Notes: generated from the sequence alone by a model not told the origin. 64,000 bases of DNA from Molossus alvarezi (GCA_037176705.1 CM073886.1:90927501-90991500); one strand, 5' to 3'; positions 1-16,042 are shown, counted from the stretch's first letter. A program made the numbers and translations.

Positions 1-1293
<1,293 letters not shown>

Positions 1294-3599
1294 TAAGTAA
1301 AAAAAAAGAATTATTTTCTTCAAGTGCAAAAAGGAAAACATTAGATATTCACATTTGGAAACATATTTATATTATATAAATAAAACTGAGAAAAGGGGGA
1401 TAAAACATCACAGCAGACGGAATTTTGATGTGCCTTTCAATGAGCAAAGATTCCTATTTATCTGTAGGTTTCAGTTAACTCCTCTAAAGCAGGAACTTCA
1501 GTAGGTTGGTCCTGGCACAGTGCTGCAAACTATCATATTTTGTCCATTTCTAAGGCACACATCTTTTCACATTTTAACATCTCTGACATTGGGGTTTATC
1601 TTGCAACTGACGGTGTCTTACAATAGTAATCAGCATTATTTTTTCTTTCTTAATGGTACATAAAATAATGGTATCTGAGAGGCAATAAAATATAGTAGAT
1701 TAGTGTGCAGTCCTATCTTTTCTAGGTATTTATCCTAAAGGTCTAAAGACTTTTAAAATGGTTTAAAAATATTCTGCAATGGAATATCAGTGCTTTAATT
1801 TGCTGGCCCAGTTTTAAGCTCTGTCATTCTAAGCATCCTTTCTTCGGAGCATTGGATACAAGTATAGAGGTGTACTTCTGTCTCTCTTTGTTGATTAATG
1901 TAGTAATTACAACTCACTGTAAAGGGAGACACTAGGAGGGAGCCATTCATCTTAAAGATGACTTTTAAAGAATTAAAATTTAGGAATGTGAGACCTGCTC
2001 TTGTTAGTGAGCCATATTTTATAATCTGTAAGAACACAAAGGTTTCTTGTCTGAGCAAAAAACAATGATTGTGTGAAAAAAAGGACAAAGATACTGAGTT
2101 GATCATGAAAATACTGATCTTTGTAGGAATTTTGCCTGTTTGACAACTGCAAGACAGAACATGTGTAGATGACATTTCATTTTTGTTTCAGAGTAAATGT
2201 TATCTCCCTGGTTAACTGATTATCCCAACAGGAAACTGATAAAGAAAAAGAGAGTGAGCTAATGAATTTATATACCCCAGAGTCTCTAGAACTGGAGAGA
2301 AAATCTCTATAATAAAGTAATCTCTTTTTCTATAAATGACTACAGTGGAGTCACAAAAACCTGGGACCTACACTGAATAAGAAATTCAGGTCCCTATTAT
2401 AGTTAAAGCAAGATGCATTTCTCAATATTTGTTCCAAAAAAGTAATATTTTACGAACTTTCATTATCCAAACTCAGTATTTGCCTGAATATTTGACTCTT
2501 AAAGGGAGATATTCACTACTACTTATCTCTTGAAAAGGTTCAGAGTAGTAGCTACCAAATAAGGACACAGGGAGTCTAAAGTGATAGGAGTTTTTATTTT
2601 AAAAATTTCATGTCTCTTCTTTTCAAAATGTGATCACCATGTAACTTATTCCTTAAAATCCTGACATGGGAAAGTATAGAAAGATAACTGGTGACATGTA
2701 GTATAAAGACAAGATACTTAGTTGTGTGTGTATGTGTGTGTTTTTCCTCTCTCTTGCCAGTTATTTTTTTATAAGTTATCTCAAGAGAAATTGAAAAATT
2801 ATATAAAACAAAGTGATGCTCAAAAACCATGAGCTAAATTTGAAGTGGATTTTCAGTAACTTCAACATATTTTCATATAATTATGAGTCTCAACCCATCA
2901 ACTTAATTCCTTGACACTCAGGATTTTAAGTATTATGTTTGGCATTTGATCAGCCATTTGAGGCATCTGAGTGGGCCTGGTCACACCTGTTCTAGTTTGG
3001 CCTTAGCTTTTTTATTTGTTTAAGCTTAAATGCTATTCAGACATCCTTTGAGATTTCAAAGGTTGGTCATTCCATCCCATGTATTTTAGACTTGGCTATC
3101 ACGTGTGTGTGTATGTGTGTGTGTGTGTGTGTGGTTTTAACACTTTTGAGGATGATTGACATATTTCAGTTAACGTACATAATTAAAATTAGGTTTTCTA
3201 TTTTTGATTTCTGAAATAAAAAAATTATTAACCTTTTTGAAGGTGAGAGGATGGAATTTGAAAAAGAAAGATAAAGAGAATATGAGAAACAGGAAATTTA
3301 AGTTGATAGCTTTCTGTTTTGGAAAGACCTAAAGAACATATTTAAAATATTACTCCTTATTAGTCCATTTTTCTTAGTTCCTTTTAAACTTCCTCTCTTT
3401 TCCTTTGAATTCAGACTATGAAAAAGGAACTCTTAATTTTTCAGAATGATTGTTGAATATAAGATTCCCAGTAGACATTGTAGTATAGAGATAAAAATCA
3501 TAGAAAGTCTACTGAATTCAGTAAGATGAGTGTGGAAGAAAGAAGATAGGTTTTTTTTCTTTTTCCAGATGATGTGATAATTGGATTTGTTTTTTTGAA

Positions 3600-4640
3600 A
3601 TATATATTAAAACATAAAAAAAATTTTAATGCAGATAAGTAAAAAAAAACAAAACACTTATAATACCACTGTTAATACTTTAATGTACATATTCCAGTCT
3701 TTTTTCTATGTCTGTATAGGCATGTGTATATAACAAAATGGTACAATAATATTTATGATACTTTGAAACCAGTTCTCAACATTATTTTGAGCACTAAATA
3801 TCTTCTACAACATTGAGTGGATATGTCATTGTTTATTTAAATTGGCTTCCCACTGTTAAACAATTTTGGCTATGTCCTAGCTTTTAATTCTTTGCAATAG
3901 CTCAGCATTAACCATTTTTGCTACTAAAACTTTGCTCTCTATAATTATGCCCTTATGCTACATGCATAGGAATAGAATTTTCTGGTTCAAATGGAAATAT
4001 ATTTTAGTGTTTCAGATACATTGTCAAATTGCTCTCTAGAAAAAACATATGAATGTATACTCCAATTAGCAGTATATAAGGGTGTCATTTCCCTGAACTA
4101 AACAACCCTGGGTATTATTACTTTAAAAACAATCTTTGACTATTTTATGGAGGAAGGGAAAAAAGCCTTGATATCTAGTTGCTGTTTTATTTAGTGTATC
4201 TTGGATTGCTGATGAGACTGAACATTAAAAAATTATGTCCAGTAGCCATTTGTATTACTTCTTTTTTACTTTTTCTCTTCATGGCCTATCCCAGTTTTCT
4301 ACTGAAGTGGTTATCATTTTGGTACTGATTTGTATGGATTTTTAATGTGCTAAGAATATTCACTCTTTTATCTGTGTTCCAAATAATTTTCCTAGTTTGT
4401 CCTATGTTTTCCATGTTATTTTTGGTCTATTTTTATTTATAAGGGTTTTAAAGTATTATACAGAAAAACTATCAAACATTTATTTCTTTCATTGGTATAA
4501 TGTTTAGGAAGGCCTTACCCACTTTAAGATTATGCTTTCCAAGTTTTTTTAATGTAAATTTTAATCTTTCTAAAATATATTTGATCCTTTGAGGAAGGAT
4601 CTATAAGTATTTTCAAATATTATTGTTTCTTCAATACTAT
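3600..4640 (-). mobile_element. Ancient L1 (L1M-type) 3' fragment, minus strand
   Basis: The reverse complement resembles the ORF2 3' end and 3' UTR of old mammalian L1. Phrases such as TTCTGGTTCAAATGG and the following block correspond to the conserved L1 text around the ORF2 C-terminus. It is heavily diverged, with no open frame, so it predates the bat radiation. Boundaries are approximate. Confidence 0.45.
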
Positions 4641-4683
4641 TAATTTAAAATTCTAAATGATATTTTAAATCACAAGGTGTCTT

Positions 4684-4860
4684 TTTAAAAAATCTTTATT
4701 GTTAAGAGTATTACAGATGTCCCTCCTTTTCCCCCTCCTTGCCCTCACCACCCCCCCCAGGCCTTCAACACTGCGTTGTCTGTGTCCATGGGCATTGCGT
4801 ATATGCATATAAATTCTTCGGTTAATCTTTTCCCACCACCTCTCCCTCTCCCCACTGCTT
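4684..4860 (-). mobile_element. Bat L1 3'-UTR fragment, minus strand
   Basis: The pyrimidine-rich block (TTACAGATGTCCCTCCTTTT onward, then GTCTGTGTCCATGGGCATTG and a TATGCATATAA block) matches the 3' end of the large L1 at 48298-48540 in the same orientation. It starts at the T-rich reverse of the poly(A) tail. It is a severely 5'-truncated insertion, moderately diverged. Confidence 0.6.
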
Positions 4861-5044
4861 TCACCTTTCTGATTTTCTCATTTTAAGAAAACAAATCTTT
4901 CAAATAGTGAAATATTTTAAATGTCTTTAAGTCATATTGGATACTTTATAAGTAGATTACAGAGAAATAGAAGGCTGTAAGATTTGTTGTATAAAGAAAA
5001 TGACAGGGGACTAGAAAGACTAGACAAAAGAGATATTGATAGAT

Positions 5045-5074
5045 GATAATAATAATAATAATAATGATAATAAT
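5045..5074. repeat. (AAT)n microsatellite
   Basis: About nine AAT/GAT-type triplets in a row. Confidence 0.8.
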
Positions 5075-6878
5075 TCATTTGGAAGATCTTGAGGGGCCAG
5101 AGGAAGCCTTGCTGGGAAAAACTAATGTATTCAGAGAACCAACTCTTTTATAAGAAAAAGTTTAGTAGTCAAGATGGTGAGAGATGACTTGGGACAGGAA
5201 GAAAACAAGAATTTTAGAGACACTGAATGAAAATGGTAGAATTCATGGCAAAGGCTGAAATAATTGGAAAAAAGGAAAGGGAGGGGTTGATATTCACAAG
5301 TATGACTGATAGGAAGCATGACTGATAGGAAGCTCCACCATACAGTTAGGAAGTAATGCTGAGCTGGGGCCCAGAGAGAAAGGCCAAGGGGTCAGTTTTG
5401 ACCATGCTGTCTTTTAATAGCAAGAATATTTCTGTAAATGGTCCTTAAATACAGAATATGACTTCTCTGTGAAACTGTGGTTGTTTTTTAATTGAGATCA
5501 TCAGAAAGGTGAAAACAGTGGAGTAGTTCACATTGTGATAATACTGTGACCAAGCATTAGAAGACATTTTTTAAGCAATTCAATGTGGAAGGCATGGTCC
5601 TTTGGGCGAAATGGTTCCCTTTCCTAAAGACAATATAATTGGGCAAATTCATATAAAAGTAATTATAGTACAAAGTAAAATATATAAAGTATAATTAGAG
5701 AATTATAAATTAAAGTGCTAAAGGAGTCTCTGACTGGGGAGATATTTTTACTCAGGGGCTAGGTTTTATTTAATAGTATCTTTTATGATATAATGTTTAA
5801 TAATTATTTGAGTCATTGTGCCTCACCCATGGACAACTATAATCGATTAAGTTTAGAAAAAGATTCATCAGAGTCTTCTACAAAACCCGGGAAGAATCTT
5901 AGAAATCATGTAGGCCAATTCCCATGATTTTACAGATGAGGGTAGCTGATCTCCAGTGATGTTTTCACCAGACATCACTAACTTTGTAAGCTACAAATCA
6001 AATGTCTGCCGGCTCTCTAATACTGCTAATCTTGTTTCATCGACACATTCTCAACTGCCACAATTTCAGAGATGTTTATTACATTGATTTTTTTTTTTTT
6101 TAATTTAGAAAAATCTTCACTATGGAATGTTTAGGGCATAGGGGCTTCTACTGAATATTAATTTCACTTGCCAAGTAGCTGAGAAAAGAGCACATTTTCT
6201 TTACCTTTTTTTCTTTTTTACCATCTTTTTGTTTTGAAAATTGTTCTAAAACTATTTTAAAACTTAGGAAAGTTTTACTATCTTAGTAAGTAGTTAACAG
6301 GTTATATACTTGAATCTCTCTTTGAGTAAAGATGTTATGGTCAAATTCTGAAGATTTTTTTAAAAAGTTTTGCTATGTGGTATTTATATAAAGTGTTGAT
6401 AATGAGAGCCTTGACTATGGAATAAAGGCTGGGCAATCTCAATATCCATCTAAGCCTCTCTCTCTTTCAATCAAATATTGAATATCAGTTTATTTTCATG
6501 TGTTCTGCCATTTCCCTTTAAATTAAAAAAGCAAATATAATATTCTGATTTTTTTGATGAGTTCTTTCTTCAAAAATATTCTGGTTAACCTAGGGTGGGG
6601 CAACATTTTTTACAGTGTCTCTCATTTTCCCTCACCCTTTTAACATTACTATTTGTCCCATTGATGTACAGATACTACAAGTCAGAGTACACAGGTGGCA
6701 CCACGCCATTTTTGTTGCAGACACTCAAACATGAATGCCACCAACTGTTAGTGCCTAGTGGCTATGAGGGATCCTGTGCGGATGGAGAGTTTGACCACTG
6801 TGTCTTGAGCTCAGAGAGAGACAGCCCCAGTATTGTTCTGACTATAACGATTCAGCAAGTGATATTCCCAGAGATAAC

Positions 6879-6983
6879 CTTTTTATTTTTATTTACTTAT
6901 TTTCCCCATCACCCTTTATCCCCTCTATGCCCTCTTCCGCCTCACCCGCCTCCAATTACCACACTTGTCCATGTCCGAGTTCT
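6879..6983 (-). mobile_element. Short L1 3'-end insertion, minus strand
   Basis: About 105 bp of L1 3' pyrimidine-rich sequence (TTTTATTTACTTATTTTCCC through TTGTCCATGTCC). The flanks are TCCCAGAGATAAC at 6866-6878 and CCCCAGAGAGAAC at 6984-6996, a probable 13-bp target duplication with 11 matches. Confidence 0.5.
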
Positions 6984-8264
6984 CCCCAGAGAGAACTTTT
7001 GTGTTCCAATCTTTACCACTGAATCTAGAGAAGGACAAAAAGAAATAAGGAGAGTCATCAGAGGGTCAAATACATAGAGAATGAGGGTGAAGAAAACAGT
7101 GTGTCTGCAACTGGACAGGGGAGTGGAGAAACGGAGACAAGTGGATGCAGTGGTAAAATTGCAAAACTGTTTAAATAACTAGAGTGTGATTTAATCCTTT
7201 AGAGAGAAATGAGAAGGGATGATTTTCTGAGCCATAAAGTTGCAACAGGAACTTACTATGAAGCTGGAATCAGAGTTTCAGTCAGAAGGAAACCGGGAGG
7301 GTGGTTAATACTTTTACTTTCATACATTCCGAGTTAAATGCTAGAGTGACGCATCTTAGCTAAGAGATGGGTGCAATAAAAGAGAGGACAAGGAATAAAA
7401 AGGCGGAGGTGGTCCTGACCTCGTGCAACAAAGAACAGCAACACCTCCTGAATCACTGCTATTACTCTAGGCACCTGTGTTTAATTTAAGGGCCTCCATC
7501 CCTGTTACATTATGAGGACTAATGAGATCATGGCTGGAGGTGGTATGACTGAACATTTTGTGGCTGAGTTATGCACATTTCTGTTCTATCCCCTAATCTT
7601 GGTGATGAAATCACTGTTGCAAATGGAATCAGAGTTTCACTATGGCTGGCATGCAAGTTATTATTCTCAATACACATTTTCCTCTTTACCAAAAATGGTG
7701 CTAACATCTTGGGATCATGTTCATCTGTGGAAAACAAAACAGAAAGAAGATGAAAACCACTTTAAATCTTCTCTGGAAAATGACTTAGAGAAAAATGTGA
7801 ATGTCAGATTTTTTAAATTCAGGATTAAATTATTATTCTTTAAATGAATTTTAGGTTGCAAATTTTTAGATTTGACTAGATATATTTTAAGGTGAGAAGC
7901 ATAGCTGGCTTCCCTCTATAAGTAAAGATGATACAAATAATAATAAGCCAAGGTCATTCATTTTGGCTTATTTGGCTAAATACAGGCTCAGATTTAGGCT
8001 ACTCATACTCTGACTTCACTAAGGTACTATCTTCCCCATACAAAACTGGCAGAATGAGCTAAGCTCACTGAAAGAGTGAGAAATTTGTTCTTAAGCTTTT
8101 GGACTCTTCTCTCTGGGTAGTTGCCCACCCCAAAGCATGAACATACCCATTGATGATAGTTGCATGATTTGTAGTCATGGATTGAAGAAAATCCTTGTGA
8201 CCTCATGCTTGTGACTAAGATTCTACTATTTAGCAGTTTAAAAAATGAAATTCAATGGGAATAG

Positions 8265-8425
8265 CAATTGATGGGGGATCAAGTCCTAGTTCGATCATTG
8301 CTCTTTTCATGACTTTGGACAACTGTTTTCCTAACACTGGGTTCTACTCACTTCTTCTGTAAAACAAAGCACAGTGTCTTGAACACAGTAGGCATTCAGA
8401 ATATATTTATTGAATTAAATGCAAC
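8265..8425 (+). repeat. MIR SINE, diverged
   Basis: MIR-like order of elements: a 'tgactttggacaa' block, then 'ttcttctgtaaaa', then 'cagtgtcttgaacacagtagg' (spelled here with changes) and a final ATTTATTGAATTAAATG. Old mammalian-wide repeat. Confidence 0.5.
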
Positions 8426-8810
8426 AATATATCAGCCAGGACTCTGGTTGGAAATAATACAACTTCAATTTCAGCTAGCTTCAGCACATAAGAGGGTTTG
8501 TTGGTTTATCTAACAAGGCTGGGGGAACTGTAAGAATGGGCCTCTCTTGAGGAATGGCTAGAATCAAGGACTCAAACACCATCAGGACTCTAGCTTCTCT
8601 GCTTTCTTTCAAATCTGCTCATTTCACTTCACAGGGGACATGGCCACCAGCAGCTCTTGCCTTTGTGACCAGAAAGGAAAGGGTCCCCTTTGCTCTAGTT
8701 GAGATATAAAAATTCTAAAGCCAAATTCTCATTGGTCTGATTTGCATCATGATTCACACCCCTTGGACCAATTAATGTGCCTCAAAGAATGAGTCCTACA
8801 GAAATATTAC

Positions 8811-8846
8811 ACACACACGCATGCACACACACACACACACACACAT
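8811..8846. repeat. (CA)n microsatellite
   Basis: An ACACACACGC then CA dinucleotide run, slightly interrupted by GCATG. Confidence 0.85.
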
Positions 8847-9189
8847 CCTGGTTATATATATGAAAGTTCATTGATGACTTTAGGGAAAAGGAGTGGTATA
8901 CCTATAAATGTGAGGTGTTTATTTTGTTAAGACATTTCTGTTTCTTCCCACAGTAGCTGTGTAGAAGCTACTTTTAGAGTAAAGGGGTCAAAACAAGGGA
9001 GTTCCATGTTTTCACAGAGCTGGTTCAGGTGTTTCAAGACTGCCACATCTTCAGGATGGGTACCTGGGCCTTCTCTACCCCTGTAAGGATGGGAATGGCC
9101 CTCTGTCTTCTACTGAGCCTGATGTCCATGTCTGGGAATCAGAATACATCTCTAAGTCTTAGCATAAAATCCTCAATTATGAGAGAAGC

Positions 9190-9560
9190 TGCCTCGATGT
9201 AATAATAAAATTAGTTACTGTTGTATGTCAGACACTCTGTTAGAAGCTCTCAGTGGTGTGCTGAGGCCAGATAGTACTGGCTCCTGAGACCCTATTAGGA
9301 GCAGATCCTCTCTTTTCATGTTCACCATGTCTAGATGACAGCTCAACATGGTCATAGTGAGGTACTTATACCCTAAAACTTGGCAAAGTCAGGGCTCCCT
9401 CCCTCCCATGAAGAGCCAGTCAGTAAACGTTTACCAGCTTCATCTTACTAAGTAAGTTACCTTACTTAATCCTCATGACAATCTCACAATTGTATTGTTA
9501 TTCTCATTTTATAAATGAATTAAAAAGGAGATAAGTCAAACAAGTTAAAAAATGCACAGT
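9190..9560 (+). repeat. MIR/L2-type ancient repeat
   Basis: Contains TTACTTAATCCTCATGACAA followed by a TTCTCATTTTATAAATGAA block, the standard MIR core order. The 5' part (TATGTCAGACACTCTGTTAG) resembles the usual 'gtgccaggcactgtgct' text. Boundaries are approximate. Confidence 0.5.
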
Positions 9561-9747
9561 GCATTACATACTTGAATGCTGTCCTGCCTGCTCCAAAGTC
9601 CATGCACTACACCTCAGGAGGCAACTGACAGTGAGTTATCTTTCCCTTTGCAGTTCTTCCATTTGTCATTCGTCACATCAACAACACTGAAATGTCAGCT
9701 CTCCTAGGAAAAGGATGTAGTCCATTGATAAAAGTGCCTTCTCTTAG

Positions 9748-10056
<309 letters not shown>

Positions 10057-13000
10057 TAATACCAAAAAATTTACTATTAAGGATACCTGAACACATGAGG
10101 TTCTTAGAACTTAGTCAGTAAGGGCTGCAAAATAGTGAATTTGGCCATGTTATATTTTATTGCTGCTTGTCAGGATTTTGGGGATCAGGAAAACCAATGA
10201 GAAACTAGTATGATTCAAAGTAATCCTAAAGTGAATTTAAAAGAATACTATAGTGAGTACTCATCTAAGTTCTTCTTTACCAGCTTCTTCTTTACTATTC
10301 TTGATCAGCTCAGAATCAGTGACATGTTATATCTTTTTTCCCCAAGTAATGCTCCAGCCCAATTACATAACCCAGATATGAATTTTTGTCAATTTATTAT
10401 CACTGTTATATTAGGAGAAGGAACCTGGAGCTGAGGTTGTAACACATCAAAAAGTCAAATTTAGATTTTTTTATCATTATCTCTATTTAAATGATCAATG
10501 AGGATGGCCTAAGATAATGTTTTTCTGGCATGCATGTATATAAAAAAGCCTAACATAATCTAGAGGTCTCAGAAAAGTGGTCTCATAAAAAAAGAGGTAA
10601 GAGGTAGAGTTAATTCCTAACTCTTCATTCTGCATAAGACATACAAATATATCTACTATACCATTCTCCACATTTCCCAAAGGAGAGCTGAGTCCTTCTA
10701 TTGTGCTGGTTAATGGTAAGAAGGATGAATGCCTGGTTTTATGGCTAAAGATCATTCTTCTAGTTGGCAAAACAAGATGCATTTCTTGCTAGAAACATTG
10801 CGGTACTTGCTTTAGGTGTTTCCTGTAGACCTAATAAATTTCTCAAAAAATAAACAGAAAACAAATTAAACTTTATTATTTAGAAACTTCTGGATGTAGC
10901 TTTTCCCCCATGAATCTTACTGCTTGCATGGCCTTGTTTTGCTGGAGGCACAGGGCTCACAGAGGGACTGTGTTTAAGATGGTACATGGAAATGAATATT
11001 TTGACCAGTTGTAGTAATCCATGGAATCTTTGGCAGGAACTGGGAATGTTCTCTCAATTTTCCTGGTCATAGTCCAGCTTCAGTAATTACATTCTTCCCA
11101 CCTAAATTTTATTTGTGTTTCAATCAAATACAGAGATATTCTTAGTATTATTCACTCTGGTTATGAAAAACAGTATGAATTCTTCTGCTCCCTAACAGTG
11201 TGTAGATGAACTTCTAAATTCATTGGAAAGAACATCCATTGATAACAGACATTCTAAAGAGTTGTACATGTTAGTGCTTCAGTTCAGTATTCAAGACCCA
11301 TATAGAAGCCCATAGGCAGTCTTTGATTAATGATGACAAATTTGTTTTTGGAAACTCATAGTGGGAGAACTGATGATTGGCTGCAGCAGTTTTAGGGTTT
11401 CAGGTCAAGTCAGTAGGTATAATTGAGTCTTACTAAGCATGCTGGTCTAGGCACTATGGAGAACACAAAAGAATTTATAAGGCTGGGAAAAGAAGAAATA
11501 TCCACGGAACAACTAGAGAATAATACAAGACAGTGTTTAGTGAAATGGTGGCTTGTGCAGTATAAATGTACAAGTGATAGAAATTCAGAGCTGAGATGGT
11601 CAGAATGGCCTGGAGTAGGATCCGAAGGCATTTTGATTGATGGGAATTGAGCTGAATGTTGAGGGCACTAGAATTGGAAGCAGGAAAGAGAACAGGGAAG
11701 CTAGAGAAGGGATTTCTGAGAAGACAAACAACTGAACAGAAACACAAAGGCCATGTAAGGTTGGAGAAAAGGATTTGTTTTAAAAAAATAAATGGATGGT
11801 AAGACTGACTAAAGGAGTGATAGGTAACAAGAAGGCTTGAATGCAAAGTTCTATACCACATCATTTTTCTACAGAAAGTAAAGAAAATAGACAAGTTCAT
11901 AAGCAGAAACTAGAAAACATTTCCACCAACCACTACAACTTCCTCATGTGCAGACTCAGTTCACATTGGTCTCTTGACCTACATATTTCTGTATCATTAT
12001 ATTTTTATTTTAACATAAAACAACCAAATATAATTACCTTAAAAAATGGCTTATGTCTAATACTGTAGGTTTCCATTCCGAATACCATTTTAAGGTTTCT
12101 TCCTAACTCAACCTCATCCTGGTTACAGTTACCCTACTTTCAGAATTTTGATTCTTATCTATCCTGTGTTAGAAGGGGCTTGCTCAAGTGGCTCTGCGAG
12201 GCCCCTGGGCACTCCTGGGAACTGCCTGAAGAAATATGTGTACGCTCAGGGGCTTCTAATCTCATTGCTGCTATCTTCTTTAAGAGAGCTGGTCGAAGCT
12301 TAGGGGAAAGAAGTTGTGCCGAGGGCATCGAGTGTATGTGCCCATCGCCTTGAATAAAGGATTGGTAGCCGCTGTTGTCTCCCCACAGACAGTGCAGAAA
12401 AGTGATTCCAGGGTGAGCACTGGTCAGGAAATGCAGCTGTTACTGTCTCACAGATTCTAGTTGGACACCATCAGTGCCACTGTCTTCATCCTTTATTCAG
12501 GAGGAAAGATCATTTTTGCCCCATTCCGTCTCTCCTGTTTCTTTTTCGTAAGAGGGGTACACTCTCTCACTTCTATTTCCTGACATGACCAGGAAGCTCA
12601 CCTCTTCCCAAGTGAAAGTAAATTGCATGAAGTGAATAAAAGTCTAAGTCGCTCTGGAGAACAAAGTGAGAACAAGGAGCCTGTTTTTCCCAGAGGAATG
12701 GAACACCTCCCTCTAATGTAAAAAGGAGGACCCAGCAGATGGAAGCGCAGGCAGCATTCAGTCCCTTTCAGCTCGCTTTTGCAAATATTTCACGCAATAT
12801 TCTTTTGACACGCCCGTGAAAACTTCCCTCCTCTTTCTGCCCTCTCCCCACTTCCAACTATCAGCTGTCTGAGCTCTGCTAATCACAGGGTGAGGTTCAA
12901 CTGGTGGGAACATGTTGCAGCAAGAGGAATGTACCCTTTGACCTCTGTCTTTTCATTGCTGGCTGCTCTAATATAAAATTTCCACTGTTGCAAGGCCAGG

Positions 13001-14724
13001 AACCATTTTTTGTTTTCTCCATCAGTGAAACCCACCCGGATGCTTGTGGCAAAAGAAAAAAAAAAGCCAAATTACCTTGGTGGTAACTGGTTTTTAGGCG
13101 TTCTTATTTCCTATCATCTGTTCTCACTCTTGGGATCACCCATGGTATGTTGGACTCAAATAGTTTTCTGTTTTGCCCCCTCCTAGCATGTAACTCTTAG
13201 AAGCACTGCTGCATTCTGTGGATGGGCCCCAGCAGTCCCAAACCTTTCTTTTGATGTGTCAGGATAGTTTCTTTGGACTCCCACGGAGTACCCACTGGAA
13301 ATGACCTGTTTCTTGTACCTACTCTTAGACAAGTGATGACTGGCATCATAATCAGTTGGCTTTACAGGATTTACTTTTAGGTAGCATTATTTAAGAAGGA
13401 TGAGGGGGGGGTGCCGACTCCACCCACAAGGGACTGTGCTTTGTTTTGTAGACAATTGTGATATCACCTTGTTTACTCCCAGGTTCTACTCTGGTTCTAT
13501 AAATAAGGAAACGAAACCCCACTCTTACGGAAGACCTCAGTGGCATCTCCAATTGTTAACATTTCTGTCCTTTACAAGTGAGCCAAATTGTCTTCCCTGC
13601 TGTAGTTTCAAATACTTTTTTTCTGAAAAATATCTTTTTGTTTCTTAAGCATAGAACCTTAAGCAAAAACATAAATGCATCTCTCACAGAAATCACTTCC
13701 TATATCCCACTGAGATGAAAACAAAAAAACAAATGGCCTGGTCAGATTTTAAATAATTGTGAAATTCTTATTATATGAATAAAAAGAACAAATAGTGAGA
13801 AATCATTTTCCTAAAGAAGGTTTGTCCACTGAAACAATAGCTTCCACCCAGCTACCTAATAATTTATTATGAGAATGAAGAGAATGAATTTTGATATTTA
13901 CAACTATAATATAAAAAATAATTTTTATTACTGAACTTGGTATTTAATTTCTGATTATTACTGATGAATTTTACTGCATACTCAAAAAGTATGCAAAAAT
14001 ATACCCTTCTCATGGTTACAGATCAAGGATTATCTCAAGAATGCTCTGAAGCATTCATAATTAAGTAAATGCCTATTAATCATATACATAATTATGGCTA
14101 TGTCTTGCTTTTCTAGAATTTCTTATATTTTTGTTATCAAAATATAACTGAGGATGTCAGATGGATAAACATTCATCAGAAAGCTAAAGAGAGGCAAAGA
14201 TGAAATGTAACCTAAATAAAGCCGAATGAAGGAGTAAAAATAAAAACACACTGAGGGGCGTCTCTGTTTGAACATCTCTGACATAAGATCAGAAGAATTT
14301 GCAGAAGAGAGTTCTATTTAGAATTAGCTGGTCTAACTGGAGTCCTTTACTACTTTTTTACAAGCAATTTTTAAACATTTAATTGTATAATCATCCTTAA
14401 GAAGTGTAATATCAGCAGAGACCAGAGTTGAGATTCTGGCTCTAGACATAATATCTAGGTCTGCAGGGCGCAAGGCCTGCCGTATTCATTGAATCAGAAC
14501 GTGGCATACGTATAGTTTTCAGTCATTCGCTATTTTGAGAATCCAGTTGTTATCTCTCTACTTCTGTAAAATAGAATGTCCTTGGCTTCTTTAGTGGAGT
14601 TTTGGCTGTAATATTCTAAAATTATTTCTCGCCTCAGTAGAAGTTGTCTTGTATGTTCAGCTTTGCAGAGAACTGCACAGAGGGTTGGTGTGTTTGTACA
14701 ATTCTCTTCCAGAGCTTTATGCTG

Positions 14725-14880
14725 GTAGGAACCTGCCATCTGGATTTATCTGTGCCTCTCAGTGCTTCAGTTTCCCACCTGTAAAATGGGTGTGAAAATA
14801 GTGCTTTATGAAGTTTCTATGAGATTAGGTAGATCATGACATGCCAAGGATTTAGAACACTGCCCGACACAATATATATT
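14725..14880 (+). repeat. MIR SINE fragment
   Basis: CAGTTTCCCACCTGTAAAAT followed by an AGTGCTTTATGAAGTTTCTA-like block and an 'acactgcccgacaca' block follow the MIR 3' half in order. Confidence 0.55.
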
Positions 14881-15387
14881 GGAATTGCTTTCTCTTTTTA
14901 TTCTTCTCTCTATTATTATCAACCTGATTTGTTTTGTTTTGTCTTTGGATTCCCGGGGACTTCTCAGACACAAATGCATGACCTGTTGGTCCTTGCATTG
15001 TCTGCCTCCCCGACTGTAAGCGGGACATTGGCACAGGTTCTGAGGAGAGACTGCGCAGTCTCAAAGAACAGCAAAAGCTCTTGTCACTGGAAAAAGATAG
15101 TAGAAGTAAGGGGCGTATGCCCCAGGTTTCACTATATACATGGATGCTTTTAAAATGTGAGGGGGGAGGGGTATGGCACAAGTATGGTTTTCAATAAATG
15201 TTCCCAATATAGAAAACTAATCATAACCTCAAATCACTAAAATTGAATGCCCTATACATCCTATGTATTTCTGCCTGTACCCTTAAAATCTGAAGTATCA
15301 TCTATCTTCTTGCACTTTATCTTTGTAATAATTAATGAATACTTCATATGTGTTCTCATGACTTTGTTTCTACCGATGTTACAAGCT

Positions 15388-15475
15388 AAGGTATGGATCA
15401 GAGGTGTGGGATTTAGTTTCAGCTCTACCACTTGTTCTCTGCTTAACCTTGATTAAGTTGCTTAAACTTTCCTCA
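15388..15475 (+). repeat. MIR SINE 5' half
   Basis: The text 'ggatttagtttcagctctac' then 'cacttgttctctgcttaacc' and 'aagttgcttaaactttcctc' matches the MIR region describing its tRNA-unrelated core. A 3'-half MIR fragment follows at 15720 and may belong to the same insertion. Confidence 0.5.
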
Positions 15476-15719
15476 TCCGTAACAGTTCTCCAAAACTTGT
15501 ATAAAAATAATGTGTTTGAAAGTATTTTGTAAACTGTGAAGCTCGAATGGAATGTAAGCTAGTAGAGTTACTGTCAATAATAATATCAAGTATTGAGAAA
15601 TGACAGTAATCCTCTAAGGCTTTGCTTTCTAACATTGGGAGATGGTGGAGGATACTTGGTGTGAAGTCAAGAGGACTAAACAAGAGGGACAAGATTGAGA
15701 GACTTGAATCAGGGCTTTC

Positions 15720-15865
15720 TTCATTTTACAGAATGCGTGATTGCAAGATATGGTGGCATGTCTTGGTTTCTTGAAATATAAAGTGATAGGGTTGTTGTGA
15801 AGATTAAATGAGAACATAGGTAAAGCACATAGTGTGGTGCCTAACATCTAGGAAACACTGTAGGA
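15720..15865 (+). repeat. MIR SINE 3' half
   Basis: GATAGGGTTGTTGTGAAGAT, then TAAATGAGAACATAGGTAAA and GCACATAGTGTGGTGCCTAA are clear MIR 3' text. Another partial MIR follows at about 15945-16030 (ATTTTTGTGAGGACTATGTA). Confidence 0.65.
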
Positions 15866-16042
15866 GTCTGCATTAGGGCTACCGTTTAATAGTTGCATGA
15901 GTTTCTGCCAATTACTTATTCTAAGATTGTTTTTTTTTCCATTTTAAAAACAGAATAATAATTGCCATCCCACAGAATTTTTGTGAGGACTATGTAAATG
16001 ATAGCACTTAACATTTGGTATATACAGTGTTTAATTAATCAA

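Noticed and set aside
6595..7077. A 160-codon plus-strand ORF
   Set aside because: No domain or splice-supported context, and it includes an L1 tail insertion at 6879-6983.
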